This document shows positions 8,453 through 17,687 of a stretch of 64,000 nucleotides of DNA, one piece after another. Position numbers and translations under genes: made by a program. Within the stretch, counting starts at the first letter, position 1. Every line of letters starts with the position of its first letter. Below the pieces are notes generated by a model. The model worked only from the letters and a program-made list of their open reading frames with translations, was not told the DNA's origin and did not search any database. Source of the stretch: Actinomadura viridilutea (GTDB lineage Bacteria; Actinomycetota; Actinomycetes; Streptosporangiales; Streptosporangiaceae); assembly GCA_003001795.1 (NCBI GenBank), contig PVNI01000020.1, positions 58,051 through 122,050 on the forward strand, in the 5' to 3' direction.

Positions 8453-8588
8453 GCGCGCGGCCGGGCAGGTTTTCCCTGATCATGCGATGTTCTTGCGGAG
8501 TCATCGCCGTCGTGGCGTGCGGACGGCCCGCCGCGTGTGCTCGCGGCCGGGGACACGCGGCGGGGGACGTGCGGCGGGGGAGCGGCGG

Positions 8589-8948
8589 TCAGCGGCAGGC
8601 GCGGCCCAGGCAGTCGGTCCGCAGCAGGGCACGGCCGTCGACGGCGACGACGTAGTGCTCGCGCGGGCGGGGCGTGTCGGCCGCGGTGGCGACGCCCGTC
8701 ACCGCGACGGGCGAGCCGTCGACGGTGCGGCCCGTGCACCGGATGCGGACCACCGACGGGGATCCGGTGCCGGGCGTGGCGCACGACAGGCGCCCGTCGA
8801 GGCGGACGCCGCGCGCGGCCAGCTCGGCGGCCGCCCCGTCGGCGACCGCGTTGCGGTAGGCGCCCTCGGAGATGCGCTGCATCACCGTGCAGCCGGTCAG
8901 CGCGGGCGCCGCCAGGGCGGCCAGGGCGAGCGCGGTCAGCCGTCGCAT
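8589..8948 (-). CDS. Small secreted lipoprotein, paralogue of 8012-8452
   Basis: A 119-residue protein with a lipoprotein signal peptide: MRRLTALALAALAAPALTGC has a short basic start, a hydrophobic core and an LTGC lipobox. The mature part has the same four-cysteine layout and VDGRALL...CLGRACR ending as the adjacent gene, indicating a tandem duplication. The ATG at 8948 is chosen because GGAG lies seven bases upstream and the codon overlaps the end of the upstream hydrolase, suggesting coupled translation. Function is unknown. Confidence 0.75.
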   Translation of the reverse strand: MRRLTALALAALAAPALTGCTVMQRISEGAYRNAVADGAAAELAARGVRLDGRLSCATPGTGSPSVVRIRCTGRTVDGSPVAVTGVATAADTPRPREHYVVAVDGRALLRTDCLGRACR

Positions 8949-9820
8949 GCCGCGTCTCCGTCGGGGCGTGCGGCCTTCGCGACCGCGTCGACGGCGTCGG
9001 CGACGGCGTCGGGACGGTCGATCATGACCATGTGCCGGGCGTCCGGCAGCACCACCTGGCGTCCGTTGGGGCTCATCGCGGCCAGCTCCTCGTGGGCTCG
9101 CGTCCACCGCTCGGCCCGGTGCCGGGAGCGCACGTCGCCGAGCGCGGTCAGCACCACCAGCGGGACGGGCGGGAAGGGACGGCGGCGGCGCAGCCGGTGC
9201 AGGTCGGCGGCCATCTCGCGGTAGGCGGCGTTCTCCGCCAGCACCGTGGCGATCACCGTGCCGCGGCCGTACACCCGCCGGATGAGCGCGGGGGGAACCA
9301 CGTCGCCGCCGCGGCTGGTCCGGCGCACCACCAGCCGCCGTCCCGCGGGGCCGACGATCCGGGCGAGCCGCGTCAGGTCCAGCAGCGCGCCGAACGCGCG
9401 GGCGAGCGGGGTCAGCGCGGCGGCCGTGCGCAGCCGCACGCGCGGCGCGCGCTCGGCGCTCGGGTCGACCAGCACCAGCCCGGCGACCAGCTCCGGATGC
9501 AGCCGCGCCAGCGCCTCGGCGGGGAAGGCGGCCATCGAGTGCGCCACCGGCACGACCGGCGCCCCCGCCGCCGCGGCCAGGTCCGCCAGGACGCGCACGT
9601 CGCGGCGCAGGCTCGGCGGGGCGTGCCCGGCCGGGCTGAGGCCGAGCCCGGGACGGTCGAACGCGATCGTCCGGCGGCGGTCCGCCAGCAGGTCGACCGC
9701 CGGGTCCCAGTCGAACCAGGCGCCGCCGAGCCCGGCCGTCAGCAGCGCGACCGGGCCGCCGCCCCGACCGCGCGCGACCAGGTGGACCTGCTCGCCGCCC
9801 GCGTTCTCCACCCTGCTCAC
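8936..9820 (-). CDS. Alpha/beta hydrolase
   Basis: A 294-residue alpha/beta-hydrolase-fold protein. The oxyanion region is LLTAGLGGAWFDWDPAVDLL, followed by FDRPGLGLSPAG, the nucleophile elbow VPVAHSMAAFPAE (GxSxG degenerated to AHSMA), a lid region, LVVLTALGD and the catalytic histidine in LPDARHMVMIDRPD. GTG 9820 overlaps the DUF998 stop as GTGA, with GGAGAG upstream, so translation is coupled. The substrate is unknown. Replacement of the first elbow glycine by alanine is a modest oddity. Confidence 0.85.
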   Translation of the reverse strand: MSRVENAGGEQVHLVARGRGGGPVALLTAGLGGAWFDWDPAVDLLADRRRTIAFDRPGLGLSPAGHAPPSLRRDVRVLADLAAAAGAPVVPVAHSMAAFPAEALARLHPELVAGLVLVDPSAERAPRVRLRTAAALTPLARAFGALLDLTRLARIVGPAGRRLVVRRTSRGGDVVPPALIRRVYGRGTVIATVLAENAAYREMAADLHRLRRRRPFPPVPLVVLTALGDVRSRHRAERWTRAHEELAAMSPNGRQVVLPDARHMVMIDRPDAVADAVDAVAKAARPDGDAACDG

Positions 9821-10548
9821 AACTGCGCCCTCTCCGGCGGGGGCGGGACGGCGCGGCGGCGCGCGGCGCGTCGTTCCTGGACCAGCGCCCAGGTGACGGT
9901 CAGCAGCCCCAGCACCAGTACGGCGATCTGGCCGCGCTGGATGATGCCGAGCCACCGGCCCTCCACCATCGCCGCCATGGTGGCCAGCGCCAGGGCCGTC
10001 TCCACGGCGGCCAGCGGCAGCCCCCAGCGCGCCAGGGCGGGCCAGCGCCCGTGGCGGCGGGCGGCGACCGCCAGCGCCGCGAGCGCCGCCACCCCGAAGG
10101 CGATCACGAGACTGCTGGTGACGGCGTGGAACTCGTGGGAGAACGACACGTTCCCGGACCGTTCGCGCAGCGCGCACCCCGACTCCAGGCTGGGGGCGCA
10201 GTCCAGGGGGAACACCGCGTCGCCGACGGCGCACAGTCCGAACAGGGCCAGCAGGATCCAGCCGGTGACGGCCCAGCGCAGCCCCGGACCGGCGCGCGGG
10301 GTGCCGCGCAGCGCGACGAGCGCCACGGCGATCGTCAGCACGCCGGTGACGAAGTCCCCGCCGCTGTAGACGGCGTGGTACGGCTGGTCGACGGCCGACA
10401 GCTCGCTGACGTAGCTGTTGACCACGTCGATGTCGGGGCTGAGGAGGTGCTCGAGCAGGAACGTGCTGTAGGCGACGGCCGCCAGCCCGGCCAGCGCCAC
10501 GGCGAAGGCCGGCACGCCCTGGGCGCGGCCGAGCTCGGGTGCGTCCAC
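9817..10548 (-). CDS. DUF998 family integral membrane protein
   Basis: A 243-residue protein with about six predicted membrane segments and the typical DUF998 core: SPDIDVVNSYVSELSA after the first helix, then GGDFVTGVLTIAVALVAL, FPLDCAPSLESGC on the outside and FSHEFHAVTSSLV. The GTG start at 10548 follows AAAGGGGG. It heads an apparent four-gene operon with the hydrolase and two small secreted proteins. The role is unknown. Confidence 0.85.
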   Translation of the reverse strand: MDAPELGRAQGVPAFAVALAGLAAVAYSTFLLEHLLSPDIDVVNSYVSELSAVDQPYHAVYSGGDFVTGVLTIAVALVALRGTPRAGPGLRWAVTGWILLALFGLCAVGDAVFPLDCAPSLESGCALRERSGNVSFSHEFHAVTSSLVIAFGVAALAALAVAARRHGRWPALARWGLPLAAVETALALATMAAMVEGRWLGIIQRGQIAVLVLGLLTVTWALVQERRAARRRAVPPPPERAQL

Positions 10549-10705
10549 GTGCCCCCTTTCACGCCGGTCTGAGCGGCCGTGACGGTGCCCAGCATAGGGA
10601 CGTCTGAGGCGGGCGTCTTTGCGTCACCCGTGATCGATCGGGCGGGGGAAGGTCCGGTTGTCCTTGGATGTCGGCATTTGTCAGTCTTGTGGTTAACCAG
10701 CATCT

Positions 10706-10736
10706 TTGTACCTTGAGAGGGGTATCTCTCTAATAT
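10706..10736 (+). promoter_or_regulatory. Candidate promoter of the radical SAM gene with inverted repeat
   Basis: A TAATAT box (10731-10736) sits downstream of TTGTAC (10706-10711) at a 19-base spacing, longer than usual. Between them GAGAG and CTCTC form a short inverted repeat (10715-10730) that could be an operator. This is the most AT-rich pocket of the divergent region. Confidence 0.35.
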
Positions 10737-10843
10737 CCACGGGGGTTCGACCACCGGCATCGGGGCGGGCCTCGCCGTGATCACCCACCGTGACGACGCG
10801 CCGCCCGGTGCGTTCCCCGCTGACAGTCAAGGAGTACCGACAC

Positions 10844-12160
<1,317 letters not shown>

Positions 12161-12172
12161 GCAGGGAGCCTC

Positions 12173-12201
12173 GGCGTGCCGGCCGTCACGGCCGGCACGC
12201 C
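12173..12201. terminator. Bidirectional terminator between kamA-like gene and MFS gene
   Basis: A perfect 13-base-pair stem GGCGTGCCGGCCG / CGGCCGGCACGCC with a 3-base loop lies between convergent genes. It includes the stop codon of the MFS gene. Confidence 0.8.
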
Positions 12202-13376
12202 GCCGGTTCCCGGATCGCGCGGACCAGCGCGCACGCCGCGACGGCCGACGCCGCCCCGAACAGGGCCATCACCGCGCCCGGCGGCAGGATCTCGCCGAGC
12301 GCCCCCGCGGCCGCGACGCACGCCGCCTGGCCGGTGATCACCCCGATGTTCGCCAGGCCCAGGGCCTGCCCGCGGGCGTCCTCCGGCACCCGGTCCAGGA
12401 AGGGGCGCTGCAGGCCGAGCTCGTAGCTCAGCCCGAACGCCGCCAGCGCCGCCAGGGCGCACGCGGCCGCCGCCCCCGGCCGCGCCGCGAACGCCAGCAG
12501 CGGCAGCCCGGTCATGACGGCGAGCGGCCGCGTCAGCCGCTCCCGGCGCGCGATCCGTCCGACGACGAGGTTGCCCGCCAGCATCCCGGCGGCGTAGGAG
12601 GCGAGGACGGCGCCCGCGGCGTCCGGACGCCCCAGCTGCGCCGCGTACGGGATCACCACGCCCTCCGACCCGACGGCCAGCGAGATCGGCAGCCACTGGG
12701 CGAGCAGCAGCCGCCGCGTCCCCCGGTCGGCCAGCAGGATCCGGTTGACCCGCCACGTCTCGCGCACCGACGCCCCGTCCGCCGCCTTCCTCGGCGGCCG
12801 CCGCCGCACCCCCGCCCGCGCGACCGCCGCCGCCACCAGGGCGCTGCCCGCCGCGAGCCACAGCGCCCCCTCCGGGCCCACCGCCAAGAGCAGCAGCCCG
12901 CCCGCCGCGTTCCCGCCGATCTGCGCCCCGGCCGCCGTCATCGTGAACAGCGAACGTCCCAGCACGTAGCCGTCCCCGGGCAGCAGGTCCGGCAGCACGG
13001 CCGTCACCGAGGCCGTCGCGACCGGCGCGAACAGCCCGATCGCCGCCGTCAGCAGGATCGCCGCCGAGGTCGGCACCCCCAGCGCCAGGACGGCCGTCAC
13101 CGCCGCCCGCAGCACGTGGAAGGCCACCAGCAGCGGCCGCGGCGGCACCCGGTCGGCCAGTGCCAGCAGGAACGCGCCGCCGACCACGTACGGCAGCATC
13201 CCCGCCCCGTAGGCCAGGGCGGACGCCAGCGCCGACCCCGTTTTCTCGTACACGAGCACCGACAGCCCGAGCATCCGCACCGTGTCGCCGACCACGAACA
13301 GCGTGTGCAGCCCGAACAGAACCCGGAACTCGCCGACCCCGAAGACCGCCCGATACGACATGCGAGCGATCGTCAC
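12186..13376 (-). CDS. MFS transporter
   Basis: A 396-residue integral membrane protein with twelve likely helices. The canonical MFS loop is visible as FLLALADRVPPRPLL after helix 2 and repeated as VVGRIARRERLTRPL after helix 7. Overall it resembles drug or metabolite exporters of the MFS_1 type. The start used is GTG 13376; ATG 13361 is an alternative. It diverges from an ArsR-like regulator, and a perfect palindrome lies 24 bases upstream of its start, so substrate-inducible expression is likely. Confidence 0.9.
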   Translation of the reverse strand: MTIARMSYRAVFGVGEFRVLFGLHTLFVVGDTVRMLGLSVLVYEKTGSALASALAYGAGMLPYVVGGAFLLALADRVPPRPLLVAFHVLRAAVTAVLALGVPTSAAILLTAAIGLFAPVATASVTAVLPDLLPGDGYVLGRSLFTMTAAGAQIGGNAAGGLLLLAVGPEGALWLAAGSALVAAAVARAGVRRRPPRKAADGASVRETWRVNRILLADRGTRRLLLAQWLPISLAVGSEGVVIPYAAQLGRPDAAGAVLASYAAGMLAGNLVVGRIARRERLTRPLAVMTGLPLLAFAARPGAAAACALAALAAFGLSYELGLQRPFLDRVPEDARGQALGLANIGVITGQAACVAAAGALGEILPPGAVMALFGAASAVAACALVRAIREPAACRP

Positions 13377-13399
13377 GGCGGGGGGCCGGCGCGGCTAAC

Positions 13400-13419
13400 G
13401 TTTCGCTCAGGAGCGAAAC
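13400..13419. promoter_or_regulatory. Perfect palindromic operator between MFS gene and ArsR-like regulator
   Basis: GTTTCGCTC and GAGCGAAAC flank the two bases AG. The site overlaps the ribosome-binding site (AGGAG, 13409-13413) of the plus-strand regulator and lies just upstream of the minus-strand transporter start. The expected reading is that the regulator binds here and represses both genes. Confidence 0.75.
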
Positions 13420-13420
13420 A

Positions 13421-14422
13421 ATGATCGAGATCGAGGTCGGCCCGGGGGACGTGGCCGCCAGCCGCTTCGCCATCGCGCCGCTCACCGAGGTGCACTCCGC
13501 CCTCGGCGTGCTCGTGCGCCGCCTCCCGCCCGGCCCCCTGCGGCCCTGGGCGTCCCGCGCCCAACCGATCTTCGCCCGCCTTCTCGACGACCCCGCCGTC
13601 CGCGCCCTGGCCCATCTGGGACGCAACCGCGGCTACATCGCCGACTTCATCACCCCGCCCCCCGGCCGCCCCAAGGCCACCGTCGAGGAGCAGCTGGCCC
13701 AGGTGCGCGCCACCCCGCCCGACCTGGCCCGCGCCGAGATCGCCCGCAACGCCGCCGGCCTGCCCGCCCCCGACCCCGAGGTGACGGCCGTCCTGTCCGC
13801 CCCCGACATGGTCGACCGGTTGGCGCGCGCACTGGAGAAGACGTGGACGGCCCTGATCGCCCCCGACTGGCCCGTCCTCAGCGCCGTCCTCGACCAGGAC
13901 CTGGTCTACCGCGCGGGACGCCTGGCCGCCTACGGCTGGGGCGCCGCTCTGGACGACCTGTCCCCCCGCGTGCGCTGGCGGGCCGACCGCGGCGTCATCG
14001 AGCTGACCGGTCTCCTGACCTCGGGCCGCTACCGCCTGGGCGGGGCGGGCCTGCTGTTCGTCCCCACCGTCTTCTCCGATCTCGGCGCCCAGCTGGGAAG
14101 CGACTGGCCCAACACTCTCATCTACCGCGCCCGCGGCATCTCCGCCCTCTGGGAGCGCCGTCCGCCGCAGCCGCCCGACGCCCTGGGCCGCCTGCTGGGC
14201 CGCTCGCGCGCCCGCGTCCTGCTCGCCCTGGACGCGCCCGCCACCACGACCCAGCTCTCCGCCCGCCTCGGCGCCAGCCTCGGCGGCACCGCCGACCACC
14301 TGGCCGTCCTGGCCGCCGCCGGTCTGGTGGCCAAGACCCGCGTCGGCCGCGCCGTCCTCTACCAGCGCACCACCGCGGCCGACGCCCTCATCGCCGCGGC
14401 GGGCGACCCCCGCCCCGAGTGA
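13421..14422 (+). CDS. ArsR-type winged-helix transcriptional regulator with N-terminal DUF5937-like domain
   Basis: A 333-residue protein. Residues 1-240 form an N-terminal sensing domain (IEVGPGDVAASRFAIAPLTEV, later FVPTVFSDLG and LIYRARGISALWE), typical of actinobacterial regulators with a DUF5937-like module. The C-terminal 70 residues are a winged helix: LGRSRARVLLALD, then TTTQLSARLGASLGGTADHLAVLAAAGLV and a wing GRAVLYQRT. ATG 13421 is preceded by AGGAG. It probably controls the divergent MFS gene through the palindrome between them. The ligand is unknown. Confidence 0.85.
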   Translation: MIEIEVGPGDVAASRFAIAPLTEVHSALGVLVRRLPPGPLRPWASRAQPIFARLLDDPAVRALAHLGRNRGYIADFITPPPGRPKATVEEQLAQVRATPPDLARAEIARNAAGLPAPDPEVTAVLSAPDMVDRLARALEKTWTALIAPDWPVLSAVLDQDLVYRAGRLAAYGWGAALDDLSPRVRWRADRGVIELTGLLTSGRYRLGGAGLLFVPTVFSDLGAQLGSDWPNTLIYRARGISALWERRPPQPPDALGRLLGRSRARVLLALDAPATTTQLSARLGASLGGTADHLAVLAAAGLVAKTRVGRAVLYQRTTAADALIAAAGDPRPE

Positions 14423-14440
14423 CCGCCCGCACGACCACGG

Positions 14441-15355
14441 TCAGCTCTGGAGGCCGTCGTCCACGTCGACCTTCTCAGGGGCGAGCTTCAGCCCGGCGGC
14501 GGCTGCCTGCTGGGTGAGGAGGACGGCGAAGTCCTCGTCGACGTGGCCGTCCTCCACCAGGGACTGGATGAGCCGCGCCGTCTGCTCGACGACGGGCATC
14601 GGGACGTCCATGCCGTCCGCCGCGGTGAGGCCGAGGTCGAAGTCCTTCTTCAGCAGCGGCGGGGTGAAGGTGGGTGTGAAGTCCAGCTTGACGAACGCGG
14701 GCGTCTTGTAGCGGGTGAACACCGACCCGAGGACGCTGTTGTTCAGGAAATCCAACAGGGCGTGCCGCGGGACGCCGCCCTTCTCCGCCAGCACGCTGAC
14801 TTCCGCGAGCGCCTGCGTCAGCACCCCGAGCAGCAGGTTGTGGGCGATCTTCACCAGGCGGGCGGAGTCGCCGTCGCCCATGTAGGTCACCGAGCCGGCG
14901 ATCCGCGCGAGCAGGGGCGCCGCGCGGTCGTAGGCGTCCCGAGGGCCGGACACGGCGATCGCCAGCCGGCCCGCCCGGACGGCTCCGGGGTTGCCGCTGA
15001 CGGGGGCGGCGAGGAACGCGGCCCCCCGCTCGGCGCACGCCCGCCGGACGGCCGCCGAGCCCTCCGGCGACACGGTCGAGCAGTCCACGATCACGTCCGG
15101 GACCCGGTCGCCGGCGAGGAGCCCGCCGTCGCCCGTCAGCACGGCCTCGAGAGCCGCGTCGTCGGCGACCATCGTGAACACGATCGGCGCGCCGCGCAGC
15201 TCCGCGAGCGATCCGGCGACCGCCGCGCCGCGCTCGCGCAGCGGCTCGGCCTTGGCCGGGGTGCGGTTCCACACGGTCAGGGCCACGTCGGTGCCGAACA
15301 GCCGTTCGACCATGGCCGTGCCCATGCGTCCCGTTCCGATCCAGCCGACGTCCAT
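14441..15355 (-). CDS. NAD(P)-dependent beta-hydroxyacid dehydrogenase (3-hydroxyisobutyrate dehydrogenase-like)
   Basis: A 304-residue enzyme with an N-terminal Rossmann motif (VGWIGTGRMGTAMVERLFG), the substrate-binding segment AAPVSGNPGAVRAG and the catalytic lysine in ARLVKIAHNLLLGVLTQALAE. The helical C-terminal domain continues through the conserved LLKKDFDLGL. The start follows GAGGAGGG. It lies 12 bases after the XRE-cupin gene on the same strand and so is probably co-transcribed, back to back with the six-gene catabolic operon. It likely reduces or oxidises a short beta-hydroxy acid in that pathway. Confidence 0.88.
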   Translation of the reverse strand: MDVGWIGTGRMGTAMVERLFGTDVALTVWNRTPAKAEPLRERGAAVAGSLAELRGAPIVFTMVADDAALEAVLTGDGGLLAGDRVPDVIVDCSTVSPEGSAAVRRACAERGAAFLAAPVSGNPGAVRAGRLAIAVSGPRDAYDRAAPLLARIAGSVTYMGDGDSARLVKIAHNLLLGVLTQALAEVSVLAEKGGVPRHALLDFLNNSVLGSVFTRYKTPAFVKLDFTPTFTPPLLKKDFDLGLTAADGMDVPMPVVEQTARLIQSLVEDGHVDEDFAVLLTQQAAAAGLKLAPEKVDVDDGLQS

Positions 15356-15367
15356 GTCCGTCCCTCC

Positions 15368-16249
15368 TCAGCGAACCGGCGGCCACGAAGTGTCGGTGTC
15401 GTGCACGAACCAGACGCCCACCGCCGGGACGTCGCCCTCGTTGTGGTAGCGGTGCGGAGTGGCCGACGGGAACGACACCGAGTCGCCCGGACGCATCCGA
15501 TAGGTGTCGAACCCCAGCGTCAGCGTCAGCTCGCCCTCGATGAGGTACCCGTGCTCGACGCCTCCGTGCCGCATGAGCTTCCCGGTGCTGGACGACGACC
15601 CGCCCGGCGCGTAGGTGACGAGCAGGAAGTCGACGTCCGTGCCGGGGACGTGTCCCAGGCGCTCCCACGTCACGCCCGACTCCAGCTCCAGCACCTCGCG
15701 CTCCCCGGTCCGCAGCAGCGGCCCCGCGAACGCGGCCGCCGCCGCGCGAGGGGCCGCCAGGGCGGCGGCCGGGCCTTCTGGGGCGAGGCCCGCGGCCGCG
15801 TCCTCGTCGACGGCCGGATGCGCGACGACGACGCCGTGCTCGGAGTCGGAGGCCGACGCCTCGGACGGGGCGGCGGACGCCTCCCCTGACGGGGACGCGC
15901 GGCCGGCGGCTGCCGCCTCCGATGGCGCCGTGCCGGGCGAGAGGCAGAGGGGCGCCGCCTCGTCCGGGGGAGAGGAGCCCGCATCGGCCGAAGCTCCGGG
16001 CGACTGGGGCGGAGGGGAGCCGTGTCCGTCCGCCGCGGGGCGGGGCGCGGCGTCGAAAACGTCTTCTATGGAGATGCCCAAGGCCTGCGTGATGGCGTAG
16101 AGGGTGCTGACCGAGGGCTGGCTCTTACCGGTCTCGATCTGGGAGACCATGCTCGCGGACACGCCGACGGCGCGCGCCAGGGCGCGCAGCGTCACGCCGC
16201 GTTTGAGGCGCTCTTCGCGAATGCGCGCGCCGACGGGCGGAATCGACAT
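15368..16249 (-). CDS. XRE family regulator with C-terminal cupin and a long disordered insert
   Basis: 293 residues. Residues 5-65 are an HTH_3 domain (IREERLKRGVTLRALARAVGV, then SASMVSQIETGKSQPSVSTLYAI). The C-terminal 110 residues are a single cupin with SSSSTGKLMRHGGVEHGYLIEG and YRMRPGDSVSFPSATPHRYHN. Between them is a linker of about 100 residues rich in Ala, Ser, Pro and Glu, whereas such regulators are usually near 190 residues with a short linker. ATG 16249 follows GGAGGGAGG; an upstream ATG at 16291 lacks a site. The cupin probably senses a pathway intermediate. It diverges from the operon beginning at 16380 and most likely controls it. Confidence 0.9.
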   Translation of the reverse strand: MSIPPVGARIREERLKRGVTLRALARAVGVSASMVSQIETGKSQPSVSTLYAITQALGISIEDVFDAAPRPAADGHGSPPPQSPGASADAGSSPPDEAAPLCLSPGTAPSEAAAAGRASPSGEASAAPSEASASDSEHGVVVAHPAVDEDAAAGLAPEGPAAALAAPRAAAAAFAGPLLRTGEREVLELESGVTWERLGHVPGTDVDFLLVTYAPGGSSSSTGKLMRHGGVEHGYLIEGELTLTLGFDTYRMRPGDSVSFPSATPHRYHNEGDVPAVGVWFVHDTDTSWPPVR

Positions 16250-16273
16250 CCCCACCTCCCTCCGCACCGAGCG

Positions 16274-16352
16274 TACAGCAACTGTTAACACGGTCGCTCC
16301 TCAGGGTGACTGTTCAGTGACTATTGACACTCCTGTTCACCTGTACTTCATT
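16274..16352 (+). promoter_or_regulatory. Divergent promoter and repeated operator-like half-sites
   Basis: A perfect -35 TTGACA (16324-16329) lies 17 bases before TTCATT (16347-16352) on the plus strand. The motif CTGTT(A/C)A(C) occurs three times, near 16280 (ACTGTTAACAC), 16311 (ACTGTTCAGTGAC) and 16333 (CCTGTTCACCTG). These are candidate binding sites for the XRE-cupin regulator and could control both directions. Confidence 0.55.
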
Positions 16353-16379
16353 GAAGGGAGAGCTGGGAGGTGACCGGCG

Positions 16380-17687
16380 ATGGCGATCAAGACCTTCGGG
16401 CCCAACGCGGTCGACTGGGAGGAGCGCATCGACCTCGACCGGCTGCGGCGGGAACGGCTGCGGCGGCTGCGCGAGCACCTCGACCGCTCCGACCTCGGCG
16501 CGGTGCTGGCGTTCGACTTCTCCAACATCCGCTACATGACCGCGACCCACATCGGCACCTGGGCGATGGACAAGCTGATCCGCTTCGCCCTGCTGACCCG
16601 CGACGGCGACCCCGTCATCTGGGACTTCGGGTCGGCGGCGCGCCACCACCAGATCTACAACCCGTGGCTCGGCGACGGCGCGCGGGCGGGGATCTCCACG
16701 CTGCGCGGCGCCTTCCACCCGGACGCGGGCATCGCCGCGGACGTGGCGACGAAGGTCGCGACCGTGCTCAGGGAGCGGGGCCTGGCGAACGAGCCCCTGG
16801 GCGTCGACGTGGTCGAGCCCCCGGTGTTCTTCGCGCTGCGCGACGAGGGCGTCGACGTGGTGGACGGCCAGCAGGTGTTCATGGAGGCCCGCCGCATCAA
16901 GACCCGGGACGAGATCGCGCTGCTCACCCAGGCGTGCTCCATGGTCGACGCGGCCTACGAGGAGCTGTACGGGTTCCTGCGCCCGGGCGTGCGCGAGAAC
17001 GAGTGCGTGGGCCTGGTCAGCAAGGTGCTCTACGACCTCGGCAGCGAGTACGTCGAGGGCGTCAACGCGATCTCGGGGGAGCGGTGCTCGCCCCACCCGC
17101 ACGTCTACAGCGACCGGATCGTCCGGCCCGGCGACCCGGCGTTCTTCGACATCCTGCACAGCCACCTGGGCTACCGCACCTGCTACTACCGCACGTTCGC
17201 GGTCGGCAGCGCGTCGCCGGCGCTGCGCGACGCCTACAAGCGCTGCCGCGAGTACATGGACCGGGCGATCGCGCTGGTGAAGCCGGGCGCGACCACCGCC
17301 GACATCGTGTCGGTGTGGCCGCGGGCCGAGGAGTTCGGGTTCGCCGACGAGACCGCCGCGTTCGCCCTGCAGTACGGGCACGGCGTCGGCCTGTCCATCT
17401 GGGAGAAACCGATCTTCAGCCGGCTGGTGTCGCTGGACCATCCCGAGACCCTCGAGGAGGGCATGGTGTTCGCGCTGGAGACGTACTGGCCCTCCTCCGA
17501 CGGCTGGTCCGCGGCCCGCATCGAGGAGGAGGTCGTGGTGACCGCGGACGGCTGCGAGGTCATCACCAAGTTCCCCGCCGAGGAGCTGCTGGTGGCCGGA
17601 CGCACGTACTGGACGGCCGGGGGAGCGCTGAACACCCTGCGCGAACCCGAGTCGCACCGCAACCGGGCGAACGGCGGTCCCCGATGA
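16380..17687 (+). CDS. M24 family (creatinase/prolidase-fold) protein with an altered metal site
   Basis: A 435-residue protein with an N-terminal creatinase-like domain (residues 1-170; LAFDFSNIRYMTATHIGTWAMDKLIRF) and a C-terminal pita-bread domain. Canonical M24 ligands appear as D257 (FFDI), H334 (YGHGVGLS), E367 (GMVFALETYWP) and E382 (ARIEEEVVV). The second aspartate position, 11 residues after D257, is C268 in GYRTCYYRTF. A normal dinuclear peptidase site is therefore unlikely. The family also includes creatinase and the DMSP lyase DddP, so a hydrolase or lyase acting on a small molecule is plausible. It is the first gene of a coupled operon, and the ribosome-binding site is GGGAGG. 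Confidence 0.88.
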   Translation: MAIKTFGPNAVDWEERIDLDRLRRERLRRLREHLDRSDLGAVLAFDFSNIRYMTATHIGTWAMDKLIRFALLTRDGDPVIWDFGSAARHHQIYNPWLGDGARAGISTLRGAFHPDAGIAADVATKVATVLRERGLANEPLGVDVVEPPVFFALRDEGVDVVDGQQVFMEARRIKTRDEIALLTQACSMVDAAYEELYGFLRPGVRENECVGLVSKVLYDLGSEYVEGVNAISGERCSPHPHVYSDRIVRPGDPAFFDILHSHLGYRTCYYRTFAVGSASPALRDAYKRCREYMDRAIALVKPGATTADIVSVWPRAEEFGFADETAAFALQYGHGVGLSIWEKPIFSRLVSLDHPETLEEGMVFALETYWPSSDGWSAARIEEEVVVTADGCEVITKFPAEELLVAGRTYWTAGGALNTLREPESHRNRANGGPR

